The notes under the pieces: generated by a model
The model's input: the letters and a program-made list of their open reading frames with translations, nothing else
The model's database searches: none
What the model was told of the DNA's origin: nothing
Source: Bombardia bombarda
Taxonomy: Eukaryota; Ascomycota; Sordariomycetes; Sordariales; Lasiosphaeriaceae
Direction: 5' to 3'
NCBI GenBank assembly: GCA_030512295.1
Contig: JAULSR010000009.1
Location: forward strand, 62,001-126,000
Length of the DNA: 64,000 nucleotides
In this document: positions 61,060 through 64,000 of the stretch, piece after piece
How the letters are laid out: each line of letters begins with the position of its first letter
Position numbering within the stretch: position 1 is the first letter of the stretch
Made by a program: the position numbers and the translations under genes

Positions 61060-62947
61060 GTGATGATGCTGAGAGGGGAAAGGGGTGGGGGTTATCGATC
61101 GGTGGCTTGGCTTGGCTTCTTTTGTAGGGAGGGCGGGAGGGATGATTTCTAGTCTGCGTATTGGGGGGTGTGAAATGTTGAGGGCGGTTGACGAGTTCAT
61201 CTTTCGGGATTAACGGGCCATTTGCAGTGCTGTTGTTTTCATAGCGATTTACTGTTGTTTTGAGAGGGCTTAATATGATGCGGTGGTTTTGCTTTCTTTT
61301 TGTCAGTTCATGTCTGTCTGTTGTTCGACAGCATGATCCTACCAGGCTTGTATTTTTAGTGAACTTGATTGGAAGCTATCTATTAATTTTTTTGCCCCGA
61401 GTCAAACAAGTACTTACGGCAGTATGATCAGGGGTAATGCGGTGTAGACTTAGGGCGAGCTACAATCAGGGTCCAAAAGTCGGGCCCCAGGGGTCATTGT
61501 CTATTACCAGGGCATGTAGAGCGATCAATTTTGCCATACTAAAGATAACGTTCACTGACAGCGATACATTTCGTTAGGAAGCAGTAACCCTGTAGCATGG
61601 AAGTGAAAGTGTAGTATCGCTCGCAGACATGTCGCCGACCAGTACGTACACCGTATCGGGCGAGTGCCAGACTTTTAGACCCGGTTGGGTTGCGAGACGT
61701 GTGCAGTTACGCACATGCATACAGCCCGTAACATAGAAGTAGATTGATTGCGCACCATCTCAATGCCGCGCCCACCACGCATGGATTTTGCACGCATGGA
61801 TTTTGCACTGCATGGGAATCACATATCTGGCTACACTTGCGAAATGTGTTTGTGGGTATTCTACCGATTGTCAATTCTTGGCAACGAAACGATTGCGGGG
61901 CGTGCTGGCTCCCGGGAGTGAGGAAGACAGCGGGATAATGGAGGAGCTGCTCTTGGCGGCTTCCGGTCGAAGACGCTGCGCAAGGGACGTTCCCCGGTAT
62001 TACTGCCTACGAGTTGGGGCGGCAGTATGGCGGTAGACGACATGGATAACGACGATGATGGCTAGACGAGACAATCGACGCAGGTGAGAGCCTACGCTCC
62101 AGGCTTGCTTACGTGCAACTCATGCGTGTATTTCAATCCCTGGAAAGTATTATTAAAGCGGAGATGCGAGCTCGACGCATCCGAAGCCAGACTGGCAAGG
62201 GCAAGGCGACCTTCGCGATGAAGATTTACCTCAAACAGATCGCAAGGTGGTGGGCGACATTTGCAGAACCGCCACCACTCTTCGTCACTATCTACTCCGC
62301 TAACATGTCAAAGCAAAAATTGCCGCAAGAAAAACAAGCAAACGCAGGAATAGCAGAAATAGCAATTCGTCCAGATCAGACACTGCATAGGGGAAAGGCT
62401 GTCGCAGAAGTCAGGCACCATTTTCCTCAAGTAATTGCACCGTGTTGAGCCAACCTGGCGCAAGACCCCCCACTTCCTATCAGGACCTCTGCTACCTTTC
62501 AGGACCACCACGGGGCGGAGTGTGCATTCTGGGCGCCCCGCAAGCCCGGCTTCTCGGACGCTGAACGTGTGCGGACACACGCGTGCACGCCCGCGAAATC
62601 CCCAACACCCATATCGGCCAGGCCAGGATCTCCTCGACACTCTTGACCGAAGCATAGGAAGTACAGGCACACCAGCTCTCGTAACTTGAGCTTTCGCGTT
62701 GACGGAACTGCAGCTTGTGCAATCTGAAGAGATTCCCTAGAAGTGGCCTGTTATGCATTCCCACTCCCTCTTCCTTGCCCACGGTGCAGCAGCCGCTCAG
62801 AGGCTCGAGAGGGGGGCTGGGCTGCGACCTTTGGCGTTCGGCCAATTGAGGCCAGAAACAGATATGGCCAGTTCTTAATCATGTTTGGAATGAAACAACT
62901 GCAAGGACACTACAGTGTGAAGCAGTAAGAACCCTAAACACGGGCCT
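61060..62947. other. Convergent 3' space between LSB5 and the DUF7924-like gene
   Basis: 3' UTRs and unassigned sequence. A 15-bp direct duplication CGCATGGATTTTGCA is near 61780-61812. A plus-strand ORF of 111 codons (62113-62448) has no motif I know. No gene is supportable. Confidence 0.55.
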
Positions 62948-64000
62948 TCAATTCCCATCGTCAGAGTCCTCGAGCCAAATGATTTTACCATCAGAATGTC
63001 TGTGGTAGTAATCTCCACTATTTGCGTCCAATTTCCAATACTCTTGAGCTTTGGTCCTTGGTCTGGATGAACCGTGAGAAGGTCTTCGCGATGACGAGGC
63101 TTTCCGTTTCTGGCCGCTGCTACAGGGAACGCAGTCATCCACGGGCGGGAGTGACTTCGACGAGACAGAGCTTGACACCGCTGGTGTGGGTTGGCAGGGT
63201 TGCTCGACTAACACATAATCAGCTACGTCTGTGCTCGTCTGCCCGAAAGTGCCGTCAGTAACAGGCAGGAGAGCTCCTTCGGCAACTGGGCAGAGGGTAT
63301 CACGATGCTTCCGCCAGTGCTCCTTTAGCTGATCCCTCAGGTCGTATGATTGTTTCTTGGCGTGGTCTTGTTCATTCCTGAGCCCTCTTCGGCCGTCCTT
63401 AAGCGCTTGGTGAGAGTCTATGAGATTAGTCGATTTGATAGGATACTGGTGGTATTCAAGTGTGCCGTCCTCCGATCGAGTAGCATAGTGTGCGAATAGG
63501 TTGAGATTAGTGCCGTCTGTAGTGAATGTCGTTACCTCGGCATGGCCAAAAGGATCGGGTTTGCCGAGATAGGAAAGGGCCTGAGCCCGGGCGTAGACAA
63601 GGGCAGCTCCATCATAAGCGCTCTGTAGTTTCGCTTCTTCCATGTCCTTCCCACGACTTTTCCATTCGCCAGCCAGATGTGGTAGCGCTAGAGAACGAGG
63701 GTTATCTTTATAAAGAACGGCCCCGTTGACACGGTTGTCGATAGGAAACGGGCGGTACTCTTGCATCTCGGGACCTTCGGCAAAATCGGGCTGAGGAGCA
63801 GATAGGCCGTTGTTGAAGCCAACGTTTTTTGGGAAACCTGTGAATGCCTGGTTGAACACTCTATTATAGCCATCATCATCATAGTCCTTTAACAACGTCC
63901 CGCTCGTTTCAACTACTAAGGTCGCCTCATTACAAGCTCCCTCGACCTTTTTAGCGTACCGCTTGAACTCTGATTCTGTAGGCGAGGCCGATCTGCGAGA
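62948..64000 (-). CDS. DUF7924-like fungal protein, 5' end outside the window
   Basis: One open frame reaches the right edge (350 residues seen). It reads TESEFKRYAKKVEGACNEAT, then YDDDGYNRVFNQAFTGFPKN, VGFNNGLSAPQPDFAEG, HLAGEWKSRGKDMEEAKLQS, AYDGAALVYARAQALSYLGK, GHAEVTTFTTDGTNLNLFAH and YHQYPIKSTNLIDSHQALKD. I recognise this pattern from abundant fungal proteins of the DUF7924 type; the ordered acidic/Lys residues (E-x-K plus downstream D/E) could fit a PD-(D/E)XK nuclease-like fold, which is only an inference. The C-terminal part is Ser/Lys/Arg-rich and ends with YWKLDANSGDYYHRHSDGKI. No intron is seen. Its N-terminus and start are not visible. Confidence 0.7.
   Translation of the reverse strand, partial: SRRSASPTESEFKRYAKKVEGACNEATLVVETSGTLLKDYDDDGYNRVFNQAFTGFPKNVGFNNGLSAPQPDFAEGPEMQEYRPFPIDNRVNGAVLYKDNPRSLALPHLAGEWKSRGKDMEEAKLQSAYDGAALVYARAQALSYLGKPDPFGHAEVTTFTTDGTNLNLFAHYATRSEDGTLEYHQYPIKSTNLIDSHQALKDGRRGLRNEQDHAKKQSYDLRDQLKEHWRKHRDTLCPVAEGALLPVTDGTFGQTSTDVADYVLVEQPCQPTPAVSSSVSSKSLPPVDDCVPCSSGQKRKASSSRRPSHGSSRPRTKAQEYWKLDANSGDYYHRHSDGKIIWLEDSDDGN

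Overview
The window reads as nuclear DNA of a filamentous ascomycete (Pezizomycotina, most likely Sordariomycetes). Protein genes carry short introns (about 50-160 nt) with GT..AG borders, and the recognisable proteins (RfeG, PAN3 with a CCCH finger, ASH1-type SET protein, DHYC acyltransferase, DUF7924-like protein) look like filamentous-fungal forms. I could not run searches, so all family names come from reading motifs; the genus is not determined.

Layout. The first half (about 1-34.5 kb) is gene-poor: a partial importin-7/8-type karyopherin at the left edge (-), RfeG (-), DNA polymerase eta (-), a 71-residue zinc-ribbon protein (+), a PFA5-type palmitoyltransferase (-), a second 55-residue zinc-ribbon protein (+) and an orphan protein with a 9-residue tandem repeat (-). 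These are separated by 2-5 kb spaces holding simple repeats and no supportable gene. The second half (34.5-64 kb) is dense and mostly housekeeping: ASH1-type histone methyltransferase (+), an internal Zn2Cys6 regulator (-), LSM7 (+), an NVJ2/TEX2-like PH-SMP lipid-transfer protein (-), ribosomal eL21 (-) and uS4/S9 (+) head to head, PAN3 (-), a UBX/UAS protein of the FAF2 type (+), an LSB5-type VHS-GAT protein (+), and a partial DUF7924-like protein at the right edge (-).

Functional themes are general cell biology: nuclear import, translesion DNA synthesis, chromatin marking, mRNA decay and deadenylation (LSM7, PAN3), translation (eL21, uS4), ER quality control and lipid contact sites (UBX protein, NVJ2-like), and endocytosis (LSB5). 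There is no operon, secondary-metabolite cluster, mobile element with a readable transposase, CRISPR array or tRNA that I can support.

The points most worth a second look are an apparent one-base frameshift in a C6 run near the start of the ASH1 gene, a start codon split by an intron in the first zinc-ribbon gene, the two related small zinc-ribbon proteins in the gene-poor half, the orphan repeat protein, a one-strand cluster of GTCCAG words at 3.9-5.2 kb, and several G-rich or inverted simple repeats. I did not find a clearly new biological system.
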